A stretch of DNA of 64,000 nt from Marinobacter salexigens (GTDB lineage: Bacteria; Pseudomonadota; Gammaproteobacteria; Pseudomonadales; Oleiphilaceae). The translations under genes and the position numbers were made by a program. The DNA lies in NCBI RefSeq assembly GCF_002806945.1, contig NZ_NIHC01000004.1, forward strand, positions 124,001 through 188,000, read 5' to 3'. This document shows, one piece after another, positions 27,641 through 38,404 of this stretch. Below the pieces are notes generated by a model that ran no database searches, was not told the origin of the DNA, and worked only from the letters and a program-made list of their open reading frames with translations. Position 1 is the stretch's first letter. Every line of letters starts with the position of its first letter.

Positions 27641-28436
27641 GGCTAAAGAAACTGTCTCCAGAACGCTGCTTGTTGCTCTGGTACTGAGTATCGTGTTCTC
27701 CGTAGTGGTTTCAACCGCTGCGGTAGTGCTTCGCCCGGCCCAGATCAAGAATCAGAATCTGGACATCAAAACCAACATTCTGGCGGCGGCAGGTATGCTG
27801 CCGAACGGAGCCGGCGCTGATGAAATCGAGAGCGTTTTTTCCCGGTTTGATGTGCGCTTGGTAGATCTGGATACCGGTGACTATGTAGAACCGTCTTTCG
27901 TGGATGTAAACGATCCCATGAAATACGACATGTACAAAGCCGCCTCAGACCCCAAGATGTCTTCCAAGATTCCGTCATCTGACGACAAGGCTGGTATCAA
28001 ACGCCGTCCTAACATTGCCAAGGTTTACACCTTGAGCGAAAACGGTGAGATGACGCGTGTGGTACTGCCGGTTCATGGTTATGGTCTCTGGTCGACGCTG
28101 TATGGCTTTGTGTCTCTTGAGGGTGACCTGAATACGATCGAAGGCCTTGGCTTCTATGCCCACGCAGAAACACCGGGCTTGGGTGGTGAAGTGGATAACC
28201 CACGCTGGAAATCACAGTGGGTTGGCAAAGAGCTTTACGATCAGGATAAAACAGAGCCTCAGATTCGCCTGGTTAAAGGTGGGGTGGGCGCCAATACACC
28301 TGACAAGCAGCACAAGGTTGACGCACTTTCTGGCGCAACCCTGACCAGTCGCGGTGTGCAACATCTGGTCAACTACTGGCTGGGTGAGCGGGGTTACGCA
28401 CCGTTCCTCAAGAAACTTCGTGAAGGGGAGGTCTGA
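27633..28436 (+). CDS. nqrC: Na+-NQR subunit C
   Basis: 267 residues from a GTG with a strong GGAGG 7 nt upstream; this start is preferred to an in-frame one at 27519 that lies within nqrB. One N-terminal membrane helix (~10-33) is followed by a periplasmic FMN-binding domain. The flavinylation motif SGATLTS has the acceptor threonine at about residue 236; the flavin would be attached by ApbE, encoded downstream. Confidence 0.97.
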   Translation: MAKAKETVSRTLLVALVLSIVFSVVVSTAAVVLRPAQIKNQNLDIKTNILAAAGMLPNGAGADEIESVFSRFDVRLVDLDTGDYVEPSFVDVNDPMKYDMYKAASDPKMSSKIPSSDDKAGIKRRPNIAKVYTLSENGEMTRVVLPVHGYGLWSTLYGFVSLEGDLNTIEGLGFYAHAETPGLGGEVDNPRWKSQWVGKELYDQDKTEPQIRLVKGGVGANTPDKQHKVDALSGATLTSRGVQHLVNYWLGERGYAPFLKKLREGEV

Positions 28437-28438
28437 TC

Positions 28439-29104
28439 ATGTCTGAAATGTCCGCCAAGCAGGTTCTTTTCGAACCGATATTCAGCAACAACCCGATCGG
28501 GCTGCAGATCCTTGGTATCTGTTCTGCGCTGGCTGTAACCACCAGCATGAACGTCACCATTGTTATGTGCCTGTCAGTTATTGCGGTTACCGCATTTTCC
28601 AACCTGGCTGTATCGCTGGTTCGAACCCAGATCCCGGGCAGCATCCGGATCATCGTACAGATGACCATTATTGCTTCTCTGGTTATTGTGGTTGACCAGA
28701 TACTGAAAGCTTATGCCTATGAAATCAGTAAGCAGCTCTCGGTATTCGTTGGTTTGATCATCACCAACTGCATTGTTATGGGGCGTGCCGAAGGCTTCGC
28801 CATGAAGAACGGCCCCTGGCTGAGCTTCGTAGACGGTGTAGGCAACGGCGTGGGCTACTCGGTAATGCTGCTGTTCGTAGCGTTTTTCCGCGAGCTGCTG
28901 GGCGCGGGTTCCCTGTTCGGTGTAACCCTGTTATCGCCGGTTAACGAGGGTGGCTGGTACATCACCAACGGCCTGCTTCTGCTGCCGCCAAGCGCTTTCT
29001 TCATTATTGGTCTGGCTATCTGGGGTTTGCGTACCTGGATGCCTGAGCAGGTAGAAGAAGAGGACTACAAAATGTCCCGCCATACCCATAAGGAGGCCTT
29101 CTGA
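28439..29104 (+). CDS. nqrD: Na+-NQR subunit D
   Basis: 221 residues, six membrane helices, homologous to NqrE and RnfA/E. It carries the conserved half-site with [14 protein letters not shown] (~103-116), where the cysteine helps bind the membrane-embedded Fe-S cluster shared with NqrE. GGGGAGG lies upstream. Its stop overlaps the nqrE start (TGATG). Confidence 0.97.
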   Translation: MSEMSAKQVLFEPIFSNNPIGLQILGICSALAVTTSMNVTIVMCLSVIAVTAFSNLAVSLVRTQIPGSIRIIVQMTIIASLVIVVDQILKAYAYEISKQLSVFVGLIITNCIVMGRAEGFAMKNGPWLSFVDGVGNGVGYSVMLLFVAFFRELLGAGSLFGVTLLSPVNEGGWYITNGLLLLPPSAFFIIGLAIWGLRTWMPEQVEEEDYKMSRHTHKEAF

Positions 29105-29712
29105 TGGAGCATTATATCAGCCTGCTTCTCAAGGCAATTTTCATTGAGAACATGGCACTCGCGTTCTTCCTGGGGATGTGCACGTTCCTCGCTATTTCCA
29201 AGAAGATAGAAGCTGCGACGGGTCTTGGCATTGCCGTTGTTGTGGTTCTCACGCTGACCGTGCCGGTCAACAACTTGATCTACAACAACATACTGCGGGA
29301 AGGCGCTCTGGCCTGGGCCGGTTTGCCTGATGTAGATCTGAGCTTCCTCGGCCTGATTACCTACATAGGTGTTATCGCTGCCATTGTTCAAATCATGGAA
29401 ATGATTCTGGACAAATATATTCCAGCACTTTACTCCGCACTGGGCGTGTTTTTGCCCCTGATTACTGTGAACTGCGCGATTCTTGGTGCGGCACTGTTCA
29501 TGGTGGAGCGGGATTACACCTTCGGTGAAAGTGTGGTTTATGGCTTTGGTGCTGGTGTGGGTTGGGCTTTGGCGATCGTTGCTCTGGCAGGTATCCGTGA
29601 AAAGCTGAAGTACAGTGACGTTCCAGACGGGCTCCGTGGCCTGGGTATCACCTTCATTACCGTTGGTTTGATGTCCCTTGGCTTTATGTCCTTCTCAGGG
29701 ATTTCCCTGTAA
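29104..29712 (+). CDS. nqrE: Na+-NQR subunit E
   Basis: 202 residues, six membrane helices in inverted topology to NqrD. The conserved cysteine regions are [10 protein letters not shown] (~21-30) and [12 protein letters not shown] (~119-130). It shares one base with the nqrD stop. 37 bp separate it from nqrF. Confidence 0.97.
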   Translation: MEHYISLLLKAIFIENMALAFFLGMCTFLAISKKIEAATGLGIAVVVVLTLTVPVNNLIYNNILREGALAWAGLPDVDLSFLGLITYIGVIAAIVQIMEMILDKYIPALYSALGVFLPLITVNCAILGAALFMVERDYTFGESVVYGFGAGVGWALAIVALAGIREKLKYSDVPDGLRGLGITFITVGLMSLGFMSFSGISL

Positions 29713-29749
29713 TTCACCCGGTGATTCGGTTTAACGAAAAGGCGAGACC

Positions 29750-30976
29750 ATGTATACAGAAATAATACTCGGCGTGGTCATGTTCACCGTTATCGTTCTG
29801 GCGCTTGTCGCGATCATCCTCGCGGCGAGATCCAAACTGGTAAGCACCGGTGAAGTGACCATCGAAATCAATGATGACCCGGAACACACCGTGAAAACGG
29901 AAGCCGGCGACAAACTGCTGGGCACCCTGGCTGGCAGCGGCATTTTCCTGTCTTCTGCCTGCGGCGGCGGCGGCACCTGCGCACAGTGCAAGTGCAAGGT
30001 GCTTGAGGGTGGCGGCGCCATGCTGGCGACGGAGAAGACACACTTCACGAACCGTGAAGAGAAGGAAGGCTGGCGCTTGTCGTGCCAGGTACCGGTCAAG
30101 CAGGATATGAAGATTGAGGTGCCGGAAGAGTTCTTCGGCGTTAAGAAGTGGGAATGTGAGGTTGTCTCCAACCACAACGTGGCCACCTTTATCAAAGAAC
30201 TGGTACTCAAGTTGCCGGAAGGCGAGGAAGTGGACTTCCGCGCTGGCGGTTATGTGCAATTGGAGTGCGGTCCTTTCGAAATCGACTTCAAGGATTTCGA
30301 TATCGAGGAAGAGTTCCATGGCGACTGGGACAAGCACGATATCTGGCGCTACAAAACGATCAACAAAGAAGAGACCGTGCGCGCCTATTCCATGGCAAAC
30401 TATCCGGAAGAGAAGGGTGTTCTCAAGTTCAATATCCGGATCGCGACTCCTCCTCCTGGTACTGACCATAACCCGGGCATCATGTCCAGCTATGTGTTCA
30501 AGCTGAAGCCAGGCGACAAGGTTACGGTGATGGGGCCGTTTGGTGAGTTTTTTGCCAAGAAAACCGAAGCCGAAATGGTGTTCATTGGTGGTGGTGCGGG
30601 CATGGCGCCCATGCGCTCCCACATCTTCGATCAGCTCAAGCGTTTGAACTCCAAGCGCAAGATCAGCTTCTGGTACGGTGCCCGGAGTGTCCGCGAGATG
30701 TTTTACGTGGAAGACTTCGACATGCTTGCCGAAGAGAATGACAACTTCGAATGGCATGTTGCTCTCTCCGACGCACAGCCTGAAGACAATTGGGAAGGCC
30801 CTACGGGCTTCATCCACAACGTGCTCTACGAAAACTATCTGAAGGATCATCCTGCTCCGGAAGATTGTGAGTACTATATGTGCGGGCCCCCAATCATGAA
30901 CGCATCCGTAATCAAGATGCTGAAGGATATGGGCGTTGAAGAAGAGAACATCATGCTGGATGACTTCGGGGGTTAA
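29750..30976 (+). CDS. nqrF: Na+-NQR subunit F, NADH-oxidising
   Basis: 408 residues; entry point for electrons from NADH. An N-terminal membrane helix (~4-26) is followed by a 2Fe-2S domain with ligands Cys71, Cys77, Cys80 and Cys112. The FAD motif [11 protein letters not shown] comes next, then an NADH domain with [14 protein letters not shown] and a C-terminal YMCGPP. All cofactor residues are intact. AAAGGCGAG precedes the ATG. Confidence 0.97.
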   Translation: MYTEIILGVVMFTVIVLALVAIILAARSKLVSTGEVTIEINDDPEHTVKTEAGDKLLGTLAGSGIFLSSACGGGGTCAQCKCKVLEGGGAMLATEKTHFTNREEKEGWRLSCQVPVKQDMKIEVPEEFFGVKKWECEVVSNHNVATFIKELVLKLPEGEEVDFRAGGYVQLECGPFEIDFKDFDIEEEFHGDWDKHDIWRYKTINKEETVRAYSMANYPEEKGVLKFNIRIATPPPGTDHNPGIMSSYVFKLKPGDKVTVMGPFGEFFAKKTEAEMVFIGGGAGMAPMRSHIFDQLKRLNSKRKISFWYGARSVREMFYVEDFDMLAEENDNFEWHVALSDAQPEDNWEGPTGFIHNVLYENYLKDHPAPEDCEYYMCGPPIMNASVIKMLKDMGVEEENIMLDDFGG

Positions 30977-30985
30977 ACCTTTTAT

Positions 30986-32038
30986 ATGACATCCAGTATC
31001 TTTGAACCCGCCCGGGCGGCCTTTGCCAGCATCTTTATGATGCTGGTACTGGTGGCCCTGGCGGGTTGCTCATTTCAGCCGGATGAAGAAATCTGGGAAA
31101 TATCCGGGCCTGTATTTGGTACCAGTTACCATATCAGTGTTGTCTTGGCGGAAGATCACCAGAGACTTGAGGCGCTGGCGCAAGGTATCGACGAAGCGCT
31201 TGACGGTGTGGATGCGTCCATGTCGACCTGGAGGGACGACTCTGAACTGTCCAGGCTGAACAGCCTTGAAGATCAATCGGATTGGATACCAGTATCCGAC
31301 CCACTATACGAAGTGCTGTCCCGATCTGCAGAGATTTCGCGGTTGACTGAGGGAGCCTTCGATATAACCATTGGGCCAGTGGTCAATCTCTGGGGTTTCG
31401 GGCCGGATGCCCGTCCTGTAGAAGTTCCTTCTGACGAAGAGCTTGCCCGCGCCCTCGCTTCAACAGGTTTTGAGAATCTCTCACTTCAGGCAGATCCGCC
31501 CGCTGTAAAAGCTTCTTTGCCCCAGTATATTGACCTTTCAGCAATCGCCAAAGGCTACGGAGTAGATGTTGTTGCCCGCTACCTTGATAGTGAAGGTATC
31601 AAGGCCTATCTCGTAGAAATAGGAGGTGAGGTGCGTACTCAGGGGCAAAAGCCTGACGGCAGTGTTTGGCGGTTAGCCATCGAGCAACCTGCAGAGGGTG
31701 AAGAGCACTCCGTAAACCGAATCGTTACTTTACCGTCGAAGGCGATGGCCACTTCCGGCGACTATCGTAACTATTACGAATCGGAAGGGCGTCGTTTATC
31801 CCATACAATAGACCCTGAAACTGGACAGCCGATTTCGCACCATCTGGCTTCTGTTACGGTAATTGCTGAAGACAGCATGACAGCGGATGCACTGGCTACT
31901 GGTTTTACAGTGATGGGTTATGAGCGGGCGAATGCGCTCGCAACGCGGGAGAATATTCCTGCCTATTTTATTATTCGGACGGCAAACGGGTTCGAGTCGC
32001 ATCAGACTCCGGCGTTTTCGTCCTACGTTACTCAGTAG
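30986..32038 (+). CDS. apbE: FAD:protein FMN transferase (lipoprotein)
   Basis: 350 residues. ApbE attaches FMN to threonines of NqrB and NqrC. A lipoprotein signal ends in LAGC with Cys28, so the enzyme is anchored on the periplasmic side. The family motifs GPVFGTSYHIS, VDASMSTWRDDSELSRLN, and SAIAKGYGVD are visible, as is the C-terminal MTADALATGF with the Mg-binding region. It starts 9 nt after nqrF, within the operon. Confidence 0.95.
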   Translation: MTSSIFEPARAAFASIFMMLVLVALAGCSFQPDEEIWEISGPVFGTSYHISVVLAEDHQRLEALAQGIDEALDGVDASMSTWRDDSELSRLNSLEDQSDWIPVSDPLYEVLSRSAEISRLTEGAFDITIGPVVNLWGFGPDARPVEVPSDEELARALASTGFENLSLQADPPAVKASLPQYIDLSAIAKGYGVDVVARYLDSEGIKAYLVEIGGEVRTQGQKPDGSVWRLAIEQPAEGEEHSVNRIVTLPSKAMATSGDYRNYYESEGRRLSHTIDPETGQPISHHLASVTVIAEDSMTADALATGFTVMGYERANALATRENIPAYFIIRTANGFESHQTPAFSSYVTQ

Positions 32039-32050
32039 GAGGCGGGCAAC

Positions 32051-32302
32051 ATGGGTATCTTTCTTCTGGTTTTGTTGATTGTGGTTTTGCTGGTTGCCGG
32101 CATGTCGGTTGGCGTCATTTTCGGGCGTAAGCCAATCAGTGGTACCTGTGGTGGTATTGGTGCTCTTGGCATCAGCTCCTCGTGTGACATTTGCGGTGGC
32201 AATACTCAGAAATGTGAGGAAGAAAATCAGCGTGTGGCTTCAGAAGCCGTAGCAGTCGACGATCTGGCTTACGATGCTTCCAAGCCAGGTATAAAACAGT
32301 AA
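32051..32302 (+). CDS. nqrM: Na+-NQR maturation protein NqrM
   Basis: 83 residues. An N-terminal helix (MGIFLLVLLIVVLLVAGMSVG) is followed by a cysteine cluster: CGGIGALGI, then SSCDICGG and KCEEE. NqrM is needed for assembly of the NqrD/E iron site. A strong AGGAGGCGGG lies before the ATG, 12 nt after the apbE stop. Confidence 0.95.
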   Translation: MGIFLLVLLIVVLLVAGMSVGVIFGRKPISGTCGGIGALGISSSCDICGGNTQKCEEENQRVASEAVAVDDLAYDASKPGIKQ

Positions 32303-32367
32303 ACGCTGGCAAATTATTGAATAATTACGACTACTTTTCACGACGTAGATAAGGAGTTACTGCGCGA

Positions 32368-33759
32368 ATGGCAGAACATCATTACGACGTCGTCGTTATC
32401 GGTGCCGGGCCTTCAGGTGAAGGTGCGGCAATGAATGCGACGAAGCATGGCAAGCGTGTTGCTATCGTTGAAGACAAGCCCACAGTGGGAGGCAACTGCA
32501 CCCATTGGGGCACGATTCCTTCCAAGGCTTTGCGTCACTCAGTCAAACAGATCATTACCTTTAATACCAACCAGATGTTCCGGGACATCGGAGAGCCCCG
32601 CTGGTTCTCGTTTCCCCGAGTGTTACAGAGCGCACAGAAGGTTATTGGTAAGCAGGTAAAACTGAGAACCCAGTTCTATTCCCGCAACCGGGTAGACCTG
32701 ATCAACGGGCGCGCTTCATTTCTGGACAAGAACCGGCTGGAAGTTCGCGGGAACAAATCTGTTGAGATTCTGCATTTCAAACAGGCTGTTATTGCGACGG
32801 GCTCACGCCCATATTTACCACCTGATCTGGACTTCCGTCACCATAGAATTTACAACTCAGACACCATACTCAACCTCTCGCACACACCCCGCACGCTGAT
32901 TATTTACGGTGCCGGGGTTATCGGTTCTGAATACGCATCTATCTTTTCGGGCCTGGGTGTGAAGGTGGATTTGATCAACCCGGGCAGCCGTTTGCTGTCA
33001 TTTCTGGATGATGAAATCTCGGATGCTCTGAGTTACCACCTGCGTAATAACGGTGTTCTGGTGCGCCATAACGAGGAGTACTCCTCAGTGGACGGTGATG
33101 ACCATGGCGTGGTTCTATCACTGGAATCCGGCAAGAAAATCCGTGCAGATGCGTTTCTCTGGTGTAATGGCCGAAGTGGTAATACAGATGGCCTGGGGCT
33201 TGAAAACGTGGGCTTGACGCCGAACAGCCGGGGTCAGGTGGCCGTAGATGAGCACTACCGCACTGAGGTGGAGAATATCTATGCTGCCGGGGACGTAATC
33301 GGATGGCCAAGCCTGGCCAGTGCCGCTTATGACCAGGGCCGCTCAGCATCTTCGGACATAGTGCAGGACGACTACTTCCGGTTTGTGACGGATGTGCCCA
33401 CGGGCATTTATACGATTCCGGAGATCAGTTCCGTGGGTAAAACCGAGCGTGAGCTGACGGAAGCCAAGGTGCCTTACGAGGTGGGCCAGGCGTTCTTCAA
33501 GGATCTTGCCCGGGCTCAGATTACCGGCGAAGCGGTGGGTATGCTGAAAATCCTGTTTCACCGTGAAACCCGGCAGATCCTGGGCATTCACTGCTTCGGT
33601 GACCAAGCAGCTGAAATCGTCCACATCGGCCAGGCGATCATGAACCAGGAGGGTGAGGCTAACTCACTGAACTACTTCATTAACACAACTTTCAACTACC
33701 CGACCATGGCGGAAGCCTATCGCGTCGCAGCGTTGAATGGCCTGAACCGGATATTCTGA
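32368..33759 (+). CDS. sthA: Soluble pyridine nucleotide transhydrogenase
   Basis: 463-residue flavoprotein that exchanges hydride between NADPH and NAD+. FAD-binding [11 protein letters not shown] (~13-23); the region [18 protein letters not shown] keeps the first Cys but has Thr where the disulfide reductases have the second Cys, as is normal for SthA. NAD-binding [13 protein letters not shown] follows at ~183. AAGGAG precedes the ATG by 12 nt. It follows nqrM by 65 bp and is convergent with the phosphodiesterase gene. Confidence 0.96.
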   Translation: MAEHHYDVVVIGAGPSGEGAAMNATKHGKRVAIVEDKPTVGGNCTHWGTIPSKALRHSVKQIITFNTNQMFRDIGEPRWFSFPRVLQSAQKVIGKQVKLRTQFYSRNRVDLINGRASFLDKNRLEVRGNKSVEILHFKQAVIATGSRPYLPPDLDFRHHRIYNSDTILNLSHTPRTLIIYGAGVIGSEYASIFSGLGVKVDLINPGSRLLSFLDDEISDALSYHLRNNGVLVRHNEEYSSVDGDDHGVVLSLESGKKIRADAFLWCNGRSGNTDGLGLENVGLTPNSRGQVAVDEHYRTEVENIYAAGDVIGWPSLASAAYDQGRSASSDIVQDDYFRFVTDVPTGIYTIPEISSVGKTERELTEAKVPYEVGQAFFKDLARAQITGEAVGMLKILFHRETRQILGIHCFGDQAAEIVHIGQAIMNQEGEANSLNYFINTTFNYPTMAEAYRVAALNGLNRIF

Positions 33760-33769
33760 CCGGTTCAGG
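33741..33769. terminator. 10-bp perfect hairpin across the sthA stop
   Basis: CCTGAACCGG (33741-33750) pairs with CCGGTTCAGG (33760-33769) across a 9-nt loop that contains the sthA stop codon. It sits between convergent genes (sthA and the phosphodiesterase, 11 bp apart). There is no T-run on either strand, so function as a terminator is only probable. Confidence 0.5.
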
Positions 33770-33770
33770 G

Positions 33771-34562
33771 TTAGCCGGCGGGTAACCCCTCATTGCCTGC
33801 CGGTAATTCGTTGCGTTCAGGCAGCGATAGCGAGGCCTGTGCACGGTTATCAAAAAACATGCGCGTGCTTGTCGGGTAGTCTGTTATAACGCTGTCCACC
33901 CCCATGGCTTCAAGCCGAAGCATGTCCTGGATGCGGTTTACTGTCCAGCAGGACACATGCATTTCCTTGCGTCGTGCATTTTCCACCAATTCTGGCGAAC
34001 ACAGCTTCCAGTTGATGCACAGGTAGTCGCAGCCAAGGCGCGTGGCCAGGCCAAGGGGCCTTGGAAAGCGACGCTCTGTAACCAGCCCGGTGCGAATGCG
34101 TTTGTTTCTTCTGCGTATTTCCTTCAAAAACCAGGTGTCCGCTGACGTAATCGCTGCTGTTTGGTAGAGATTCCGGTGTTGGATAATTTCCGTTAGCCGG
34201 TTGCAAAGGACGTTCAGCCTGGCGCGGCTATCGGTTTTTACCTCCAGCTGTAAATGCTCAAGGTCGTCGAATGTTTCCAGCAAGTCTTCAAGAGAGGGAA
34301 TCCCAGCCCTCTCCGGCCACGGGCTGGTGTTTCTTCGGGCGTCCATAGCGGCAAGCTCTGCGGCTGTGTATTGGGCAACCTCGCCTTTCTGGTCGGTAGT
34401 TCGGTCAATCGTAAGATCGTGCACCAGCACTGGCTTGCCATCTTTTGATAGCACAATGTCGAGCTCAAAATGCCTCACACCCTGCCTGTGAGCATGCCTG
34501 AATCCGGGCAGGGTGTTTTCCGGGGCTTCACCTTTTGCCCCCCGATGTCCGTAGACGATCAT
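33771..34562 (-). CDS. Glycerophosphodiester phosphodiesterase
   Basis: 263 residues, no signal peptide, so probably the cytoplasmic (UgpQ-like) type. It hydrolyses glycerophosphodiesters to glycerol-3-phosphate and an alcohol. The GDPD motif is complete: YGHRGAKGEAPENTLPGF (~3-20), FELDI and VLVHD (~48-52), with later Lys/Glu (LEVKTD). The ATG overlaps the stop of the upstream DAHP synthase gene by 4 nt (ATGA). The C-terminus has a short repeated LPAG. Confidence 0.93.
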   Translation of the reverse strand: MIVYGHRGAKGEAPENTLPGFRHAHRQGVRHFELDIVLSKDGKPVLVHDLTIDRTTDQKGEVAQYTAAELAAMDARRNTSPWPERAGIPSLEDLLETFDDLEHLQLEVKTDSRARLNVLCNRLTEIIQHRNLYQTAAITSADTWFLKEIRRRNKRIRTGLVTERRFPRPLGLATRLGCDYLCINWKLCSPELVENARRKEMHVSCWTVNRIQDMLRLEAMGVDSVITDYPTSTRMFFDNRAQASLSLPERNELPAGNEGLPAG

Positions 34563-35686
34563 GCCGGCGTTTCACCTTTAAGACGTTGGTAAATGGCCTG
34601 GCGCTTTTTCCAGGTGTCGTGGCACAACTGTATATCTTCGAGGTAGGCCGGCAGTTCGTTCATAAGCAATGCCTGGGGCCCGTCTACCAAAGCTTTTTCC
34701 GGCTTTGGATGGAAGTCCACCAGCACCATGTTGGCTCCTGCGATCACTCCTTGTGCGGTCGCGTGCATTACGTCCAGGATACCGTCCGGGGATTTTTCCC
34801 GTGTGCCAACAGAGTGGGACGGGTCCACGCAGACCGGCATACGCGTAAGCCTCTTAACCGCTGGCACATGGGCAAAATCCACCATGTTGCGGTGCGGCTG
34901 GCCGGCTTCGGTTTTCATACCACGCAAACAGAAAATAACGTTTGCGTTGCCTTCACTGGCCAGATATTCCGCCGCATTCAGGGATTCGTTCAGAGTAATG
35001 CCGAACCCCCGCTTGAGCAGAACCGGATAGGTGCTCTGCCGGCCAATGGCTTTCAGTAGTTCAAAGTTCTGAGTATTGCGGGTGCCTACCTGAAGCATAA
35101 CGCCGGTTGGGCGGCCAAGTTTTTCGAGGCAGTTGTCTATCTCATCAATATGACTTTCATGGGTAATCTCCATGGCAACCACTTTGATGCCGTGTTTGCC
35201 GGCTTTTTCAAACACCCAGGGCAGGCAGCCCTTGCCATGTCCCTGGAATGAATAGGGGTTAGTGCGGGGCTTGTAGGCGCCCATGCGGGTACAGACCTGG
35301 CCGTTCTCTTCCAGCGCTTTCAGCATCATTTCAACATGTTCTGGAATATCAACAGCGCAAAGACCGGCGAAAATATTGAGGTTGGATTGATTGAAATCGA
35401 CACCGTTATAGCTGAAACCGGTTTGACGGTTATCATCCCGGTGGCGCCCCAGAATCCGGTAATCGTCGGATATTCGAACCGCCCGCTCAACAGCCGGCAG
35501 GGCTTCGATATCCTCTTTATCCAGGGGCTTGGTGTCCCCCAGCAGGTATATTTCAGTCAGCCGCTGGCTGACTCCCTGAATCTCATGTACCCGAACAGAC
35601 ACGCCCGGGAGGTGCTCCAGATAATGCATGGTCTGGAGATAGGCTTCACTATCCAAAGGGGTGTTAGGGTGAAGAATGGCTAGCAT
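34559..35686 (-). CDS. 3-deoxy-7-phosphoheptulonate synthase, class I-beta
   Basis: 375 residues. It condenses phosphoenolpyruvate and erythrose-4-phosphate, the first step of the shikimate pathway. The N-terminal ~90 residues form the ferredoxin-like/ACT-like regulatory extension of the I-beta class. The barrel holds RMGAYKPRTNPYSFQG (~133-148), LQVGTRNTQN, LLKRGF and VCVDPSHSVGTR (~286-297), all expected substrate/metal residues. AAGGAG precedes the ATG. It is translationally coupled to the phosphodiesterase. A KDO8P synthase is unlikely given the DPSHS region and the extension. Confidence 0.88.
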   Translation of the reverse strand: MLAILHPNTPLDSEAYLQTMHYLEHLPGVSVRVHEIQGVSQRLTEIYLLGDTKPLDKEDIEALPAVERAVRISDDYRILGRHRDDNRQTGFSYNGVDFNQSNLNIFAGLCAVDIPEHVEMMLKALEENGQVCTRMGAYKPRTNPYSFQGHGKGCLPWVFEKAGKHGIKVVAMEITHESHIDEIDNCLEKLGRPTGVMLQVGTRNTQNFELLKAIGRQSTYPVLLKRGFGITLNESLNAAEYLASEGNANVIFCLRGMKTEAGQPHRNMVDFAHVPAVKRLTRMPVCVDPSHSVGTREKSPDGILDVMHATAQGVIAGANMVLVDFHPKPEKALVDGPQALLMNELPAYLEDIQLCHDTWKKRQAIYQRLKGETPA

Positions 35687-35710
35687 GCGGTCTCCTTTTT
35701 GTTCGGCAGA

Positions 35711-36160
35711 TTAAGAGCGTGCGCTCTCTGCCTTGTGCCGTGCCTGCATGAACTCCCGGTGGTTAAGGTGGAGCAAGTCGGCGATACGGCGAATAAGGTG
35801 TTCTTCGTATTTATCGATGCGGTCATCCGCCAGCGCAACCTGCCAGATGTTCTCCAGCAGTATTTGTTTTGCGTCCTGGTCCAGCGCCTCGTTAATCTGC
35901 CCGGTAAACTCATAAAGTGAGGTGGCGTCCTCAGCATGGTTCAGAGCAGTGTTCAGGATGTCTTCCGCTTCTTCCCGTGTTAGTTGGTGAGTTTTTATGG
36001 CGCAATCAATGATCGCCTGCAGTTCTCGTTCATCCTGCTCGCTATCCACCCGTGAAAGCTGCACCATCAAAGCGGTTGCAGCGATCGCAAGCTGGTGCTC
36101 ATCGGGTTTATGATGCTCCGTTTTCGGCACACTAAACAGCTTTTTAAGGCTTTCAATCAT
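35711..36160 (-). CDS. TerB-like (tellurite resistance TerB family) protein
   Basis: 149 residues, helical, acidic and soluble. The TerB fold hallmarks are ALMVQLSRVDSEQDERELQAI (~31-51) and the later acidic VALADDRIDKYEEHLIRRIADLL (~113-135), likely metal-binding acidic clusters. I took the ATG at 36160 instead of the upstream TTG at 36172. No other tellurite gene is near, so actual tellurite resistance is not implied. It lies 24 bp upstream of the DAHP synthase start. Confidence 0.85.
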   Translation of the reverse strand: MIESLKKLFSVPKTEHHKPDEHQLAIAATALMVQLSRVDSEQDERELQAIIDCAIKTHQLTREEAEDILNTALNHAEDATSLYEFTGQINEALDQDAKQILLENIWQVALADDRIDKYEEHLIRRIADLLHLNHREFMQARHKAESARS

Positions 36161-36223
36161 AATTTGCCACAATTATTCTGGTGTATTAAAACCACACTGG
36201 GATTGCCTTGGAAGTGCATTGGG

Positions 36224-37192
36224 TCAGGCCGCTTCAGAGGCCAGTTGGCGCACCCGGTTTTCCAGCTCAATCTGGTCGATGGCAAAACGGCGAATGCCGT
36301 CTGCCAGCTTTTCGGTAGCCATGGCGTCTTCATTGGACTCCCAGCGAAAGCGCTTCTCATCCAGAAAGCCAAAGCCGTCGGTTGAGCTGGCCCCGGTGGC
36401 TGATAGCCTCTGTTCCAGGCTTCCCTGATCATCTTGTAGCTCCTGCAACAATGCAGGGCTTATTGTCAGTCGGTCGCAGCCGGCCAGCATTTCGATTTCT
36501 CCAATATTACGGAAGCTGGCACCCATAACCACGGTATTGAAGCCATTTGCCTTATAATAGTTGTAGATTCGCGTGACCGAGAGCACTCCAGGGTCTTCGG
36601 CAGCAGGGAAGTGGTCGCGACCACTGTTGGCGAGGTGCCAGTCCAGTATGCGCCCAACGAATGGCGAAATCAGGAAGGCGCCGGCCTGTGCACAGGCAAC
36701 CGCCTGAACAAACGAGAACAGCAACGTAAGGTTGCAACGAATGCCTTCTTGCTCAAGTATCTCTGCAGCGCGGATTCCTTCCCAGGTAGCTGCTACCTTG
36801 ATAAGAACCCGGCTTGTATCCACTCCCTGCTGATCATAAAGCGCTATAAGTCTACGGGCTCGCTTGAGCGTGGCTTCGGTGTCAAATGATAAACGTGCAT
36901 CAACTTCTGTAGAAACCACACCCGGTATAAGGTTGAGTATTTCCTGGCCTGCCAGAACGGCGAGCATGTCGGTGGCCAGGGTTAACTGCTCGGCATCTGA
37001 ACTCGCTTGCTTGCGAGCCATGGTCACGGCCTTTTCCAGCATGGGGCGGTAAGCATTGGAGGCAGCTGCTTTCAGTAACAACGAGGGGTTTGTTGTGGCA
37101 TCCTCGGGGCGCCATTGGGCGATAGCATCAATATCACCTGTATCTGCCACTACCGTGGTCATGGTTTTCAGTTGGTCAAGCTTGTTGGTCAT
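36224..37192 (-). CDS. tal: Transaldolase
   Basis: 322 residues from the ATG at 37192 ([20 protein letters not shown] is the family start); an in-frame start at 37288 adds 32 non-conserved residues. Pentose phosphate pathway: transfers a dihydroxyacetone unit via a Schiff base on the lysine in [11 protein letters not shown] (~130). [11 protein letters not shown] (~31-41) and [10 protein letters not shown] (~175-184) complete the active site. The length matches TalB-type enzymes. Its ribosome site is weak (GGGACG at -15). Confidence 0.95.
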   Translation of the reverse strand: MTNKLDQLKTMTTVVADTGDIDAIAQWRPEDATTNPSLLLKAAASNAYRPMLEKAVTMARKQASSDAEQLTLATDMLAVLAGQEILNLIPGVVSTEVDARLSFDTEATLKRARRLIALYDQQGVDTSRVLIKVAATWEGIRAAEILEQEGIRCNLTLLFSFVQAVACAQAGAFLISPFVGRILDWHLANSGRDHFPAAEDPGVLSVTRIYNYYKANGFNTVVMGASFRNIGEIEMLAGCDRLTISPALLQELQDDQGSLEQRLSATGASSTDGFGFLDEKRFRWESNEDAMATEKLADGIRRFAIDQIELENRVRQLASEAA

Positions 37193-37333
37193 TCGTAACG
37201 TCGTCCCGATTGATGTTTTTGTAGGCACATCCAAATCCCGGATGCGGGGTAATGCTTCTACAATAACGGGCTGCAAAGGCAGGAACAAGACAGCAAAAGG
37301 TAAGGTTGCGGTAATAGAACCTTAAGAATTCGA

Positions 37334-38404
37334 TCAGGCGCGGATTGCGGTTTCCGTTGGCACTGGCTGCTGCGACTCTGGAACCTTCTCCAGTGCGGCC
37401 TGAATCACCTCCAGGCCTGCACCAGACTTATGGGCGTTTTCGCTGATGTATCGGCGGAATTGGCGACCACCGGGCATGCCATGAAAAAGCCCAAGAAAAT
37501 GTCGGGACATATGGCCAAGGAATACACCGCGCTTCAGTTCACTCTCAATAAACGGGTACATGGCTCTGAGTACATCGTGGCGCGACCTTGCAGGGGGCTC
37601 AGCGCCAAAGAATGCTGAATCCACGCCTGCCAGAAGCCAGGGGTTGTGGTAAGCCTCCCGGCCGAGCATTACGCCGTCTGTATATTTCAGGTGTTCATGG
37701 CATTCTTCGAAGGTCTTTATGCCGCCGTTGATAATGATCTCAAGGTGCGGATATTTTTGCTTCAGTTGGTATGCCCAATCGTATTTCAGCGGCGGAACAT
37801 CCCGGTTTTCCTTCGGACTGAGCCCTTCGAGAATCGCAATGCGGGCATGAACAATGAAAGTGCGGCATCCGGCAGCGGAGACTTTGTCTACAAATTCACA
37901 CAGGTCTTCCCAGGATTCGCGGCCGTTAATGCCTATACGGTGTTTAACTGTAACCGGAAGGCGAGTTGCTTCAATCATTGCCCTGACGGCTTCTGCCACC
38001 TTATCAGGTTGCGCCATCAGGCAGGCGCCAATCATATTGTTCTGAACCCGGTCGCTGGGGCAGCCAACGTTAAGGTTTACCTCGCTGAAGCCAAAATCTT
38101 CCGCAAGCCGCGCACAATGGGCGAGATCCTTCGCATTACTGCCGCCAAGCTGCAGGGACAAAGGGTACTCCGCAGGATCATGGCGCAAAAACCGTTCAGT
38201 ATCCCCGTGGATCAGCGCACCGGTGGTGACCATTTCGGTGTAGAGCAGGGTGTGCTGGCTGAGCAGACGGGCAAGGTACCTGTAATGCGGGGTGGTCCAA
38301 TCCATCATCGGCGCGACGCAAAAGCGCCGGGATGGCTCAAGCCCAGTGTTTGCAGGGGTTGAGGGGTGGTTTTGGAGGTTTTCTGAAGCTGCGTTTTTGA
38401 TCAT
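37334..38404 (-). CDS. dusA: tRNA-dihydrouridine(20/20a) synthase DusA
   Basis: 356 residues. FMN enzyme reducing uridines 20/20a in the tRNA D-loop. FCVAPMMDWTTPHYR (~28-42) binds FMN; NVGCPSDRVQNNMIGACLM (~113-131) carries the catalytic cysteine; the C-terminal helical domain has FLGLFHGMPGGRQFRR. The first ~27 residues are poorly conserved. The 5' end of dusA is a known integration site for prophages and islands, and the region just upstream (38405-38480) contains short repeats suggestive of this. Confidence 0.95.
   Translation of the reverse strand: MIKNAASENLQNHPSTPANTGLEPSRRFCVAPMMDWTTPHYRYLARLLSQHTLLYTEMVTTGALIHGDTERFLRHDPAEYPLSLQLGGSNAKDLAHCARLAEDFGFSEVNLNVGCPSDRVQNNMIGACLMAQPDKVAEAVRAMIEATRLPVTVKHRIGINGRESWEDLCEFVDKVSAAGCRTFIVHARIAILEGLSPKENRDVPPLKYDWAYQLKQKYPHLEIIINGGIKTFEECHEHLKYTDGVMLGREAYHNPWLLAGVDSAFFGAEPPARSRHDVLRAMYPFIESELKRGVFLGHMSRHFLGLFHGMPGGRQFRRYISENAHKSGAGLEVIQAALEKVPESQQPVPTETAIRA

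Noticed and set aside
29714-30850. 378-codon open frame antisense to nqrF
   Set aside because: nqrF has intact cofactor motifs on the plus strand; the antisense frame is a high-GC shadow.
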